The translations under genes were made by a program, and so were the position numbers. Under the pieces are notes generated by a model. The model saw only the letters and a list, made by a program, of their open reading frames with translations, ran no database searches and had not been told where the DNA came from. A stretch of 64,000 nt of DNA from Mycteria americana (Eukaryota > Chordata > Aves > Ciconiiformes > Ciconiidae). Of the stretch, positions 13,830 to 24,738 are shown one piece after another (the first letter of the stretch is position 1; each line of letters opens with the position of its first letter). The stretch covers positions 50,437,562 to 50,501,561 of the forward strand of contig NC_134367.1 in the NCBI RefSeq assembly GCF_035582795.1. The letters run 5' to 3'.

Positions 13830-14668
13830 ATGGCTTGTGCAAGAAGTCTAGTCTCGATGAATATGCAATATACAGTCATTCTGCAGAAGGGCCTTAAGGC
13901 AGCCCGGTTAAGTGGCAGCGACAACTGTGGGCGTTGGTGGAGCATGCTGATACCTATTCTGCTGAGAAATAGTAGCGTGTTTCTGGAGCAGACATAGCAG
14001 TTCATCCAGCACGAGTTCAGTGTTCTCCAACATTGCAGGGCATTGTGTGGGTTAGACGCACCCCAGGTTGCAGCAGGATGGCTACCTCTCCCTTCTCAGT
14101 GCCCCCCTCCAGCTTTCACCATAATTCTGTGAGGAAGTAGTTGCTCTTCCCAGCGTATGGGGAAGGGAAAAATTCCAGCCTGCTGCCAGCCCAGGGCTCA
14201 GAAACTGAAGTTGTCAGGTGCAGACAGAGTCACATAGATAGGTAGATAGTAGCAGACAGAGTGCAGATAGAGATGGAGACATGTCATGAGTCTTGGGACT
14301 TTCTTTTCATTTCGTTGACTGGCCTTTGGCACCAGACCTTTCTTAAAGTTTCACTAGTTGCATCCTTAATTCAGTCAGTCAATCTACCGTGTAGGGTCCT
14401 GGCGATTTTCTCCTCCCTGCCCTTTCCTTCGTCCTCTCCTCCCACACCTGTATTTTTGGGATTTTTAGCTAGGGTTTCACTGTATCCTGCCGCACAATGT
14501 GTCTAATACCTATGTCTATATAGCAAACATAAAATCAGAGGGGGGAAAAACAGTCACACTCAGAAACACTTCCAGGATCACTATGTCCAGCTGTAAAATC
14601 TTTGGACCCGTGTGTCTTTGCTCTGATCCCATTCTGAGAGCCATTTCCAGAAGTGATGCACAAGACCC

Positions 14669-15278
14669 TGTCGTGGTTTAACCCCAGCCGGCAACTAAGG
14701 CCCACACAGCCGCTCGCTCGCTCCCCCCCGCAGTGGGATGGGGGAGAGAATCGGAAGGGTAAAAGTCAGAAAACTCGTGGGTTGAGACAAAGACAGTTTA
14801 ATAGGTAAAACAAAAGCCGCGCACACAACAAAGCAAAACAAGGAATCCATTCACAACTTCCCATCAGCGGGCAGGTCCCATCAACAGGCAGGAGTTCCAT
14901 CTCCAGGAAAGCAGGGCTCCATCATCCGTAATGGTTACTTGGGAAGACAAATGCCATCACCCCGAACGTCCCCCCCTTCCTTCTTCTTCCCCCAGCTTTA
15001 CATGCTGAGCATGACGCCATATGGTATGGAATAGCCCTTTGGTCAGTTGGGGTCAGCTGTCCCAGCCGTGTCCCCTCCCAGCTCCTTGTGCACCCCCAGC
15101 CTACTCGCTGGTGGGGTGGGGTGAGAAGCAGCAAAGGCTTTGACCCTTTGTAAGCACTGCTCAGCAGTAATGAAAACATCCCTGTGTTATCAACACTGTT
15201 TCCAGCACAAATCCAAAACACAGCCCCATACTAGCTACTATGAAGAAAATTAACTCTATCCCAGCCAAAACCAGCACA
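14669..15278 (-). mobile_element. Solo LTR of an avian endogenous retrovirus
   Basis: A 610-bp element begins TGTCGTGGTTTAA and ends CCAGCACA, giving TG...CA termini. It is flanked on both sides by ACCC (14665-14668 and 15279-15282), consistent with a 4-bp target-site duplication. Read on the minus strand it has LTR layout: a U3-like part, a 'ccataccatatggcgtcatg' block, a degraded TATA-like region near 15003, an ATTAAA polyadenylation signal at 14802-14797, then about 130 bp of U5-like sequence. I recognise it as an LTR family very common in neoavian genomes. No gag, pol or env sequence and no second LTR lies nearby, so it is most likely a solo LTR left by recombination. The exact family name is not asserted. 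Confidence 0.88.
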
Positions 15279-17300
15279 ACCCTTAGATGTAGAGAGCTCC
15301 TTGGCCTACAGAGTCCCAGCCTTGGCTGACTGCATCATGAATGACAAAATTCATTTCCTTCCACAACCTATTACGTAGCTTGGCTGTCTAACCACATCTT
15401 GCATCCTAGGTTTCACCGACAAGTTTAAAAGAGTCCCCATCCGTACAGGATGGTGGAGAACTGGATCCTCAGGGACATCATATGCAGTATAAATGTATCA
15501 CACTGAAGTATTTGACTCATAGTAACTTTTCACCCTCACTGCCCTTACATCCCCAAATTGACTTCTGGAACTTCAGCTATGGTTACCTCCAGTGTACGGT
15601 CTACATGCCATATATAACTGTCAGGAGAAACTTTGAGCTCTCTCCCTTTTCTGCTGAACTTCTCCACAAATTCCCCTTAACCTTTAATGCGTAGATTCAA
15701 GTTCTTTCTTTAATGACTGAAGATCACTTTTAAAACCAGACCACTTCTAAGTATTAAAACCTGGGAAATAAGTTTAAGAGACCCTCTTCTACTGTTTCCA
15801 AACCCAAATAATTGACCAAATTGCTTAGTTTCAAAATCTTTCAGAGTGGAAAAAAATGTCCTGTCTGAGACTCTCCACACCAAACTTAAGCCACAAATAC
15901 GTTTTTACCGTGACCATTTACAACTGGGAAATGTGTGGTTTATAATGGAATGATTATACAGCTTTAGCTTGGGATGTCATAGGCCTTCTGGTAAGGTGAG
16001 TAAGTAAGAACAGAGCCAGTTCTGATCCTTCATGCGTACGTTAGGCACAACTGTTGTAGTAAAGCAGCTCCCTGGCCCTTTGCACACAGTTTTACCAGTT
16101 CTGGGTTTTGTGGAATTCTTTTTTTAATAAAGTATATGGTCTAAGGCCCAGCTTGAAACAAAAATGCTCGTTGCTTGCTGAGTTGTATGAACTTTGGAAA
16201 TATGGCAATAAAATGGACACATATGTTCTATTATTATTATTATTATGCTTAAGGGCTACAAAAATAAATCATTCTCCAAGCTCACATGGACAAAATGAAC
16301 ACTGCCTTCTGTGAGCATCTGTACTTACATGTATCTGTTTACTTAGATGCATCTGTTCTTGATATCTCGTGGAAAAATCAAATATTGTATCTTATGAAAA
16401 ACCATTGCTGAAGCATTGTTCAGAAAATCAATCCTAAACCAGAAGTCCATTTAAAAAACTGAATACCTGAGTCTCTCTGCTTGGAACTCTCTTTTTATTG
16501 TTATTAATAGGTCATTTATCTTCAATACGGTTGGAGATAAAAATTCCTTTTTAAAGCGATGAAACGAAGAGATTTGCAAGTGCTGAAACCCCCTGATCTC
16601 CCCCTCTCTCTCATCACCTGATACAGGCTTAAGGTTTCACAGTTTGTAAAAACCAATGGGAAGTTCTCCCCTTGCCAGCGGCCAGGGCCAATTAATAAGT
16701 ACCTGAACAGAGAGGCGGCCTGTCGAAGGGGCAGTCACCTTTTGCCTGGCAGGAGGAGCTGCGAGGGCCGGGACACTGGAGCGCATTGTGTCCCCGTGCG
16801 AAGGCCTTAATCAGCAGCGACGAGATTTCTTCTCCGAGTCGAGCTTCCCCCCCCCAGCCTGACTGTAACCCGGAGAGGAACCTGCGAGGGGACAGCCAGC
16901 TTCTGCTGCAGGTTGCAGTTACCGGGGGTGGCGGGACTTCACGTTTCCCGTAAAGGGCTTTCTCCTCTCTCACTAGGACAAGCACTTCGCAGGGAAACTC
17001 CGAGCAGCTGCTGGGCAATTTCCTTTCAAGTCTGTCCCAACATTGCTGTTTACAGTTTTATGAAGGCAGCTCCGACTGCCCCTTCTCCTCCTCTCCCTCC
17101 CACTTGTTCAAGTTTGTCGATACCCGATCCATGAGCATTTGTTTCCTCCTTCCCTGGAGGAGTTTTGCGCTCCACTGACCTCAAGTTCAGCCCTGGTGAG
17201 GCTGGCAGGAGGGCTCAGCTGGCTCTCGTTTCCCCACTTGCTGCAGTCCCTTGTGCTGGACAAGCAAAACCAGTGTAATTCAGGCGGGGGGAACCCTTCC
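15279..17300. other. Non-coding stretch upstream of CpG island
   Basis: No coding exon is supported. It contains an ATT trinucleotide run (16229-16246). CpG content rises between about 16690 and 16880, which may be an outlying part of the following island. Open frames are short and unremarkable. Confidence 0.55.
16229..16246. repeat. (ATT)6 microsatellite
   Basis: Six perfect trinucleotide units in AT-rich non-coding DNA. Confidence 0.9.
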
Positions 17301-17503
17301 CTTGCCAGCTCCTCACACCGCCCCGGGCTCTGCTGCTGGGTAAAAGTTCACCCGCCCTGGTCCCAGCCCACGGAGGTGAACCCCCTACGCTCCATCCATG
17401 GAGGCCACTGGTGCTGGGGGCGTACGGGCAGATCCGGACCCTCGCCCCCGCTCCAGCTGCCCTTAGCTCTCCTCCCTGGTCGGCACTGCTCCACGCTGTT
17501 CCG

Positions 17504-17528
17504 CGCACCGCACCGCACCGCACCGCAC
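17504..17528. repeat. (GCACC)n short tandem repeat
   Basis: About five units of GCACC, slightly irregular at the ends, within the first block of the CpG island. Confidence 0.8.
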
Positions 17529-17619
17529 ACCTGCGGCCTTGCCGCACCTTCCCCAGGTGGGTCCCAACCTCGCGACACTGCTGGGGGTGCACGGGGGTGA
17601 AGCACCGGGGGATGGCAGT

Positions 17620-17672
17620 GGGATGGATGGATGGACGGACGGATGGATGGATGGATGGATGGATGGAGGGAC
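17620..17672. repeat. (GGAT/GGAC)n tetranucleotide microsatellite
   Basis: A roughly 50-bp run of GGAT units interrupted by two GGAC units. It accounts for the repetitive peptides (for example MDGR or HPSI repeats) in the overlapping open frames, which are therefore not evidence of genes. Confidence 0.92.
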
Positions 17673-18063
17673 GGCTGCGTGTTTAACTCCCCTTGCAGCT
17701 TGATCTCCAGGTGGCTCCCCTCCCACCCTGTATCAATACTCTTCAGCATCAGACCTCTCTTGCCTCCCCCTCTCCTCTCCCCACTCCTTCTCCCCCTTTT
17801 CAGCAGTGACAAAGCCTTTTGCTTTAACCCGTTCGGGCTGTCCGCTGCGATCCGCCGAAGATGGATTGAGGAGGGGTTGGGAGGTCGGGGCTTTCTGCCT
17901 GTCACCAGCTGCGCGGTGCCCGCCCCGCCCGGAGCGGGGACCCGCGGGGGTGCGCGGAGCTGCCGCCGGCCACTCGCGGCGGGGACGGGAGCGGGACCCT
18001 CGGGTGGAAAGAAAGGGTGCGCGGGCGGGCGGGCAGCGGCGCAGCCCCCCGCGAAACCCGGCG

Positions 18064-18092
18064 CAGGGGAGGGGAGGGGAGGGGAGGGGAGA
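18064..18092. repeat. (GGGGA)n tract, potential G-quadruplex
   Basis: Five to six GGGGA units inside the CpG island. Four or more runs of four G with single-base loops fit the G-quadruplex rule on the plus strand. Confidence 0.85.
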
Positions 18093-18807
18093 GTTCCCCC
18101 CGCGGATAAATCATCCCGGCTCTCCCGCCGGCTTCCGCGGCGCCCCGCGGAGGGTGCGCGCAGGCAGGGAGCGGGCGGCGGGCGGCGGGCAGGGCTGGCC
18201 GCCCGCGCCGCGGCTCCGCGCTGGGCTCCACAGCCCGGCGGGGAGAACCGCGCTAATTCCCCACGCGCGGAGCCGTTTCGGCGCTGGCCCCTCGGCACTC
18301 GGAAAGCGCTGCCCCTCCGGTGGCTGCTTCTGCGCCACCGGCCGCCCAGATGTTGATTAAATGCCGGCATTCGTTGCTTTCTAATTAGCGGCGCCCGAAT
18401 CCGTCTGCTTCGTCTTGTTTTTCAAGACGTTGCTGCTACGCGAGTGTACATCAAACAAGGAAAAAAATACCTGTATTTTAATTAAATTGTCTGGCCCTGC
18501 TCGCGACAAGAGGAAAAAAAAAAAACAAAACCACCACACATTCTGGGCGATAATGTCTTTACTTTCTGCTCTCCTCTGCCCGCTTTGCCCAGGGTTATTC
18601 ATTCCGGTTCCCGCGCTGTTATTTATTTGCGTGTATTTGTGTTTCCCGATAGTTACATAGTAAAGCTGTTTACGCAAACTGCAGCAAGGGAGCCGAGGCA
18701 AAAAGATTTTGGGAAGGATGTGAAAATGAATGTGGTTTGATAGTGCCAGGACTACCGCGGAGCTCACATTTAAATTGCACTCTTCGCCCTAGCGCTTTGG
18801 GTGTGCG

Positions 18808-18842
18808 TGAAAAAAAAAAAAAAAAGAAAAAAAAGAGAAAAT
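18808..18842. repeat. A-rich low-complexity tract
   Basis: An almost unbroken run of A with a few G in the AT-rich spacer between CpG-island blocks. It produces the poly-Lys or poly-Phe stretches in the overlapping open frames, showing that these are artefacts. Confidence 0.9.
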
Positions 18843-19264
18843 ACCACACGCTCGGAATAATGTACTTTTCTCCGTGCTGCCGAGGGGCGGCTGGTGGAAA
18901 CCCGCCCGGGTTTGCTCCGCGCCGGCCCGGGGAAAGCTCCCGCGGCCGGAGCCCCCCGCGCCCGCCAGCCGCGCAGGGGCCGCCGCGGCGGGGAGGCAGA
19001 GCCGGCTGCCGCTCCCGCTGCCCCGGTGCCAGCGGCTCCAGCCCCGCCGGCGGCTCCCGCCGAGACCGCTCAGGTGCGCGGGGCGGCGCGGAGCAGCAGG
19101 TGGGCCAGGCCGGGCCGGTCCCCCGCCGTCCCCCGCGGTCCCCCGCGGACTGGGGCCGCGGCGAGGGCTGCTCAAAGGAGAGCGGTGCGAAGGTGGAGAG
19201 ATGGCTAACGCGGCTAACTGATCCTCTCCTCCGCGCCCATCCCGTCTCCGCCGCTGCGACGCGG

Positions 19265-19312
19265 CAGCATCGGGGCACATCGTCTCGCCAGCATCGGGGC
19301 ACATCGTCTCGC
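19265..19312. repeat. Perfect 24-bp tandem duplication
   Basis: The unit beginning CAGCATCGGGGCACATCGTC occurs twice head to tail (19265-19288 and 19289-19312) with no mismatch, inside the CpG island. Each unit has three CpG dinucleotides. The identity implies a recent duplication and possible length polymorphism. Confidence 0.95.
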
Positions 19313-19888
19313 CCGTGGAGCGCGGGGCCTCGGGGAACCCCTCCGCCCCCCCGGTGCCCGCCGCACCCGCGGCCGGGCCAGGTCCGCTGCCCCCCCGGCC
19401 GCGGGGCTGTCGGGGCGGCGCGGCGGCCGCGGAGCCCTTGGCGGGAGCGGCAACGAGCGGAGCGGTCGCGGGCTCCGTTTCGCCGCCGCCCAGCCCGATC
19501 TGGGGCTATTTTTCTTTTTCCCTTGCACCGGTCGCTGGCGGAATAACTGCGCGGCCGTCCGGCACAGCCGTACGCTTCGATTGCTCTGAAGTGCGCACCA
19601 CAAACAGGGAACTTTCGGTGGTTCCTGTGCTGAAGGGTGAATCAGCCACCGGCGGGGCAAGTCCTGATGCTCAGGAAACGCAGCCGGGCTGGTGTCGGGA
19701 AGGAGAGTGGGCATCTTTTTTTTCTTGTTCTTCCCGGAGGTTTATGTGAAAATAAAAAAATCCCTTTAAAGTGCACGGTTTTATGATAAAACAGGAAGTC
19801 CCTCCGCAAAGGGTTTAGATTCAGTCCGAGGAGTTAACTCGTTCCTCCGCGCCGCGATGCCGGGGGGCGGGAGGGGCGGGAGGTGACC

Positions 19889-19935
19889 GAGCCGAGCCGG
19901 GCCGAGCCGGGCCGGGCCGAGCCGGGCCGAGCCCC
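19889..19935. repeat. GCCGAGCCGG-type tandem repeat
   Basis: Alternating GAGCC and GGGCC pentamers form a GC-rich short tandem repeat at the right-hand block of the CpG island. Confidence 0.85.
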
Positions 19936-20011
19936 GCCGCTCCTCAGCGGCTCTGCGGCGTTGGGAGCCACTGGCCGGGGCTACTTCAAATGTGTCCGTT
20001 CATACACGGTT

Positions 20012-20019
20012 TATAAAAA
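20012..20019 (+). promoter_or_regulatory. TATA-box candidate at CpG-island edge
   Basis: TATAAAAA sits in the near-palindrome CGGTTTATAAAAACCG, about 30 bp downstream of the last CpG block. If used, transcription would start near 20040-20050 on the plus strand. No following exon with an ATG and donor is convincing, so this is a motif-level call only. Confidence 0.25.
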
Positions 20020-20049
20020 CCGATTCCCATCTGCAAGCAGCTCCTCAGA

Positions 20050-22040
20050 AGCTAAATGACCTGTTAGTATCGGCTGTCTGAGTTCACCACTTCCCTTTGA
20101 GGTAAAGCGACGGTAACCTTCTAACAATAAACTCACCCCGGGGGTGGAAATGAGATTCCGGGAGGCTGCTGATGTCTTCCTTGGATTGTCCTAAATGTAA
20201 CATTTTTGCACAGTCTCTAGTGGCTTCCTGATCATTCAAACACCACGGAATTATTTGGGGGGGTTCAAAGACAAGAGGCCGGGGCTTGCAGGGGGAGAGA
20301 TATACGTGCTGGATTTTGGGAGTGGGGAACAGCGATCTTCCTTCAAGCAAGCACTTACTTTCCTCCTAAATCACACCTTTCCAACCCAATTCACCTAATC
20401 CAGTGAGGACCCGAGCCTCTTCCCCACTAGTACAAAAAAGATTGGGTTGTTGGGGCTCTGGGATGGTTGGCAGGCTATTGATTTCCCAGCTATCGGGAAG
20501 ACAGGCTGAATGCAATTCAGCAGATGCAAACAGGCAGAGCCTGGCCGAGAGATTGTTTTCCTCCAGAAAGTAACCTTGCAAGATGCTGAGGTTATTGACT
20601 TTGGAGTGGGGAAGGAGGTGTCTGATAATCAGCTCACTCTCTATCTCCCGTAGATTTATAGATCCGGGCCTCCCTGTCACTCCTGAAAATATAATCATGC
20701 TGGCAATAAACCCTGAGGGAAGAATGAGACAGCAAGTGTTTTTTCTCAGAGCTAACGCAGTGACCTTTGAGTTACATACTTAAACGAGCCATGATGTTAC
20801 GGCCAGCCCAGCGCTCGTCTGTGTGATGGCCCTGTCTCGGTTCAGCTGCCCGAGAAGGTGCCATAGCTGTCCCGGCACACGCAGGGCTGGCAGTGCTTCC
20901 CGCTGCCGCGGCGCAGGGGGACCCGAGCACCGTGCCTTCGGGCCTGAAACTGCCGCCACAAGGCGCAGGGCTGGTTTTGCCATACATACTTTAGGAAGGG
21001 GGGAGATATCTGTCTCGCTTTGTTTCACCAGATGGGAAAAGTGCACCAGAGGGACTGCTTTTTTTTCCTCCTTCTTCTTCTTTTTTGGTTTTTTTTTTTT
21101 GACTGAAACATTTCCTGTCTTCTTTACAAAAATGTATTTTATGACCATTTTGCTGTGCAGACTTCTCCCTCTCTGGACATTGCGCAGAGTAATGCAACAC
21201 CTTCAATCTGTGGAGCAGATACCTCTGCTAGCCTTGGTTTCTTTATCTCAGAACATGCCTGTGTCTCTCTTCGACCTGTTTCTTGCTCTTCAGTGAAAAC
21301 TCACCTTTTTACAAGCTGTCAAACGTAACACTAACAGCTGAGCATTCCTTGGGAAAAAAAACATATTTACTTAAAAATCACTTAGTATTTATGGCTCCTT
21401 GATTTTTTATTAGCCTTTTAACAATGTCTCTCACTTTAACACTAATCCAGAGGGAAGGGGCTCTCTCTCCTGTGCCCTGTAGCAGATATATCCAAACAGA
21501 GAAGGGGAAGAGTTGTTTAATCGCTTCTAGTATTTCTGATATTTAAGGCCATTTTGGAACAAGTAAAAGACCCCACTTCAGTGTGCCCTCTGCTAAAAAA
21601 ATATTGTTTCCAAATTCCATGCTCTAGCTGGTGATAAGCAGGATTCAAACCAACAGCACAAAAGGCTGCAAACGCAACTGCTCCTACAATCCCATTCAGC
21701 AGAGGAGGCACCGTTTCCCAAGGGACCTCCGTTTAACGAGGAAGAACGTAATCGGAAGATGAAAGTTTGGCCCTTTGACACAAAGATGGCTCAGGCTTCG
21801 CAGCTCTCCTTCACTTTCTTTCCTAAACTCAGTCGAGTAACCCCAGTCTGCCCACAGTCTGGCAGACGAAAGGAGGATAAGTGCAACTAAGTGGTATCCA
21901 TCTTAAATGGCGCAAGTGGTTACTTTGGCCAAATGCTTGACAGACTGAGAGGCATTTCAGAGAGGCCCAAGGCAGCCACAAGAATGGGTAACAGCTTGGC
22001 AAATGTTAAACAGCAGACACCGGATTTGAAAAACGCATTC
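20050..22040. other. Non-coding stretch, no gene seen
   Basis: No supported exon. Two adjacent minus-strand open frames (20366-20698, 110 codons, and 20084-20350, 88 codons) read as fairly balanced protein sequence. They are separated by a stop and have no recognisable domain, so I do not call them. Long T tracts lie near 21060-21100. Confidence 0.5.
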
Positions 22041-22850
22041 ACTGATCTGCCTCTTAATTTGCTGTAGTGACTCAGGATGGAAATCTGGACATCACTGTGG
22101 ATAACACAGTGAAAACCTCTGGTCAAAGGGCAGGAACAGTAAAGAAAGCTAATTAAATATTGGATAGCAAAGGAAAGGGGAGGCAAGCGTGGGAGAAAGA
22201 TTTACATAAGCTTTGTCATCATGTAGATCAGTGGGAAGCCCCTGCCAGGAATAGGATCTCAAAAAGAAAAGAGCAGAAATAAAATGGCTCAGGGAAAAGC
22301 ACCACGAATTGTCAGTGATATAGACAACACTGATATTTGAAAAGACCATGGCTGCTTTGGGGAGCATGGGACAGTCAGAGGGTAAGATGAATAACATAGA
22401 TGTGTAAAATGTAATGGGTGTTATATAAGGTAGATTAGGAACTTCTTGGCCACCCTCATGACCGGTATGAGTAATACATAAACAAGACAAGAGGAAATGG
22501 AAAAGAGATCTTAGGAAGTTTCTGTACAAGGCATAGTTAACTTGTGGAACACACTGTCATAAGATGCCATTAAAAGCAAGGTCTTGATGGAATTCAAGGA
22601 AAAATTATATATGGATAATGAGAGTTATATTCCTAATTAAGATAAGAGTATTTTTATATTGTCATGTTTAGAAGCAATGCAAATCTTCATCTCTAAGTAA
22701 CAGGACAGAGTTACATGATCAATCTATAAATGCTTTTCTTGGGTTCTTACAGCTTCCTCTGAAGTAGCCCCTAGCAGCCATAGTCTGAGGTTGAATATTG
22801 GATACACCTTGGACTGAGCTAGTATGACCGTTCCCATGTTTTTACATCTC
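22040..22850 (+). mobile_element. Ancient CR1/L3-type LINE, 3' fragment
   Basis: Block order follows the 3' end of old amniote CR1/L3 retrotransposons in sense orientation. It opens with 'gacatcactgtggataacac', continues through 'gaccatggctgctttgggga' and 'gccaccctcatgaccggta', then 'aacttgtggaacacactgtc' and 'atatatggataatgagag'. The end, around 22800-22848, carries 'gagctagtatgaccgttccc', matching the 'ctagatggaccattggtctgacccagtatggc' terminal region. It is 5'-truncated, highly diverged and full of stops, so it is not active. Named from recall of the consensus. Confidence 0.8.
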
Positions 22851-23691
22851 TCCTGGAACAGCTTTCTTTCCTGGACAGTTTTTAGCCTTGCTTGCTAGCA
22901 CCGAGTCTGGAACTGAATTCACAGAATAGAAGTACTGAATATGACACTAAAATACTAAGTAGGACAAACCAAATAATGTTCTATCCTTTTCTCCATGTTA
23001 TTATGGCACTTATGTGAATTAGGATGTCTCATTGACTGTCAGAAAAATATTAAGTCTCCAGATTTTTGAAGATGGGACTTGGGAGCTTTTGAAAAACATT
23101 ACCTACCCACTGCCTGAATAATAATGTGTAATGTATAAACTGTTTCCTCCTTGACTTATTCAAAATAAGAATCGTGACCATTTGTCTGGTTCTTCACGTG
23201 TGGCAGAGTAAGTTTGACTTTCCCTTCCAATTCCAGTAATTGCTACAGGAAATCTTTATATTTGTGTTCTAATTTTGGGACTTACATTTGTTTTTAGTGG
23301 AACTAGAAAAGAGTACAACCATGCAACATAAATTTATTTAAAACTACAAAGAGAAAAGTTCCACTCTTATTTTTGTTCCTTAACTTTTAATAAGAATAAC
23401 TTTAATTTAACACATCTGGGCAGCTTGCAGAATATCAGATAGTGCCTGCATATCCCGTGTTCTAAGTACCCTGGACAAATACAGTGACGTAACAAATTAA
23501 AAAAAAAAATCAAATTAAATAAAGCCAAGAAGGAAGAGGGAAGGAAAGGTATTCAGAGGGAAGGAAATTTCTTAACTAGACTCCTTGCCACTTCGGATCA
23601 AGCACCTTTCACATGGGACAGCTGAAGCAGGTTACAAACCTGAAAGCCATGGTCGTTACAATTGCTGAGATACGGTGGACTGCTTTACACA

Positions 23692-23820
23692 GAAATATTA
23701 TTTACCTTGTACAGAAAAAGTAAGTCACAATGTCTTGCCCAAGGTTATAAGAAGCCTGTCTAGTTCAGGAACAGAAAGCTCTTCTCTAATTCCCATAGCA
23801 AGACCACCTTTCCACACTGT
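23692..23820 (-). repeat. MIR-like SINE remnant, antisense
   Basis: Blocks 'tattatttaccttgtacaga', 'aagtaagtcacaatgtcttg' and 'cccaaggttataagaagcc' fall in the order of antisense MIR ('tattatccccattttacaga', 'gttaagtaacttg', 'cccaaggtcacacagctag'). Highly diverged. Boundaries and family name are by recall. Confidence 0.65.
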
Positions 23821-24680
23821 ATTTAATCCAGCCAGCCCACCTCACACAGCACCGCACTTTTGTCACATTTTGTCCATATCAGTTGTCTTTACCACCGAAG
23901 GACAAAAAAGGGTGTAGACTGCCCCAAAGCACTTTTCTGTCAGCTCTTTTCTTCAGAACAGGATGCCATTTAGACTCATGCATACCATTATCATAAATAA
24001 CCTCAGAACTACTTAAATCACAGTTTGCGCAAGCATTTGGAAACAAAAATGTGTGCCAAGTATACATTTTAATTTGTCCTTCCTTCTCGTTTTTCACTTC
24101 TAAACGTTGGTAAATTAGAATATTGTGAAAACTACATAAAGGGACAGCTTTGAGTTCACTCATTCGTCCCTTCACTGCTCAGCACCCTGGCGTGTGTTCC
24201 CTGTGTACCTTGACATGCAAACACAGGCTTGGTTGCCTCGGATCATTCTGCTATTGATCATTAAAATATTTTTCTGTTAGGCAGCTCTCCTCCCTGTGAT
24301 TCTGGGGACGGAAAGCCTTTTAGTCAGTTGATTTAAAAATGTGTTTCACTTGTTTGAGACCACTTTTTCTGACGTTAAAAAAGCCAACAAACAAGCAAAG
24401 CCCCCCAATTTACTTAAAACATCATGGACACTTGATGGACACTTAACTTGATATTCCTTTAATTCTAGCCTTTTGTAAGTAGAACTGATGCTCTTTTAAT
24501 TGCAAATATTTAAATTAAAATGCCCTGTGATTAAAGTGTGATAGCAAATAAATAGGTTCCTGCCTCTTTTTAAACTAAAAAAGAAAAAGTAAAGTTGCTT
24601 CCTCTCACTTTCTGTATTTTCTGCCCTTTCCTTTTGTTATCCAGGCATCCAAAGGTAATAGAGCTTGATAAAAATGCAGC

Positions 24681-24738
24681 GGGGGGGGGGGGGGGGGGGA
24701 ACGGGACGGGAACGGGAGGGGACAGGGGGAGGAGAGGG
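24681..24738 (+). repeat. 19-nt G run and G-rich tract
   Basis: A perfect G19 homopolymer (24681-24699) is followed by GGG and GGGG runs spaced by AAC, AC, A and CA up to about 24738. This strongly fits G-quadruplex formation on the plus strand. Long G runs are also error-prone in sequencing, so the exact length is uncertain. Confidence 0.9.

Larger units (their letters stand above)
7086..14668. other. Non-coding stretch, no gene seen
   Basis: No supportable exon on either strand. The part from about 10600 to 11000 is AT-rich and unusually dense in TAATTA-type homeodomain cores, with G and T tracts near 10580-10600 and 10770-10780. The part from 12830 to 14660 has higher GC and scattered CpG but only short frames. 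Individual repeats within it are listed separately. Confidence 0.55.
17300..20000. promoter_or_regulatory. Split CpG island
   Basis: CpG-dense, GC-rich DNA occurs in blocks at about 17300-17620, 17820-18340, 18870-19500 and 19840-19980. These are separated by AT-richer spacers, notably 18370-18860, which carries TAATTA-like motifs and an A tract. Such islands normally mark promoters or 5' exons of vertebrate genes. Frames of up to 340 codons cross it on both strands, but they overlap each other, consist of Arg/Pro/Gly/Ala runs, and start at non-ATG codons or lack splice context. I read them as a consequence of stop-poor GC-rich DNA. Which strand is transcribed is not visible. Confidence 0.75.

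Noticed and set aside
17348..18370. 340-codon minus-strand open frame through the CpG island
   Set aside because: Low-complexity Arg/Pro/Ala/Gly composition, a run of HPSI repeats from the GGAT microsatellite, and equally long frames on the other strand show it results from stop-poor GC-rich DNA.
18737..19546. 269-codon plus-strand open frame
   Set aside because: It begins at a non-ATG codon, crosses an A tract that gives poly-Lys and then GC-rich low-complexity sequence, and has no domain. The first ATG-led part (from 18860) has no acceptable donor in the phase needed to join exon 28429.
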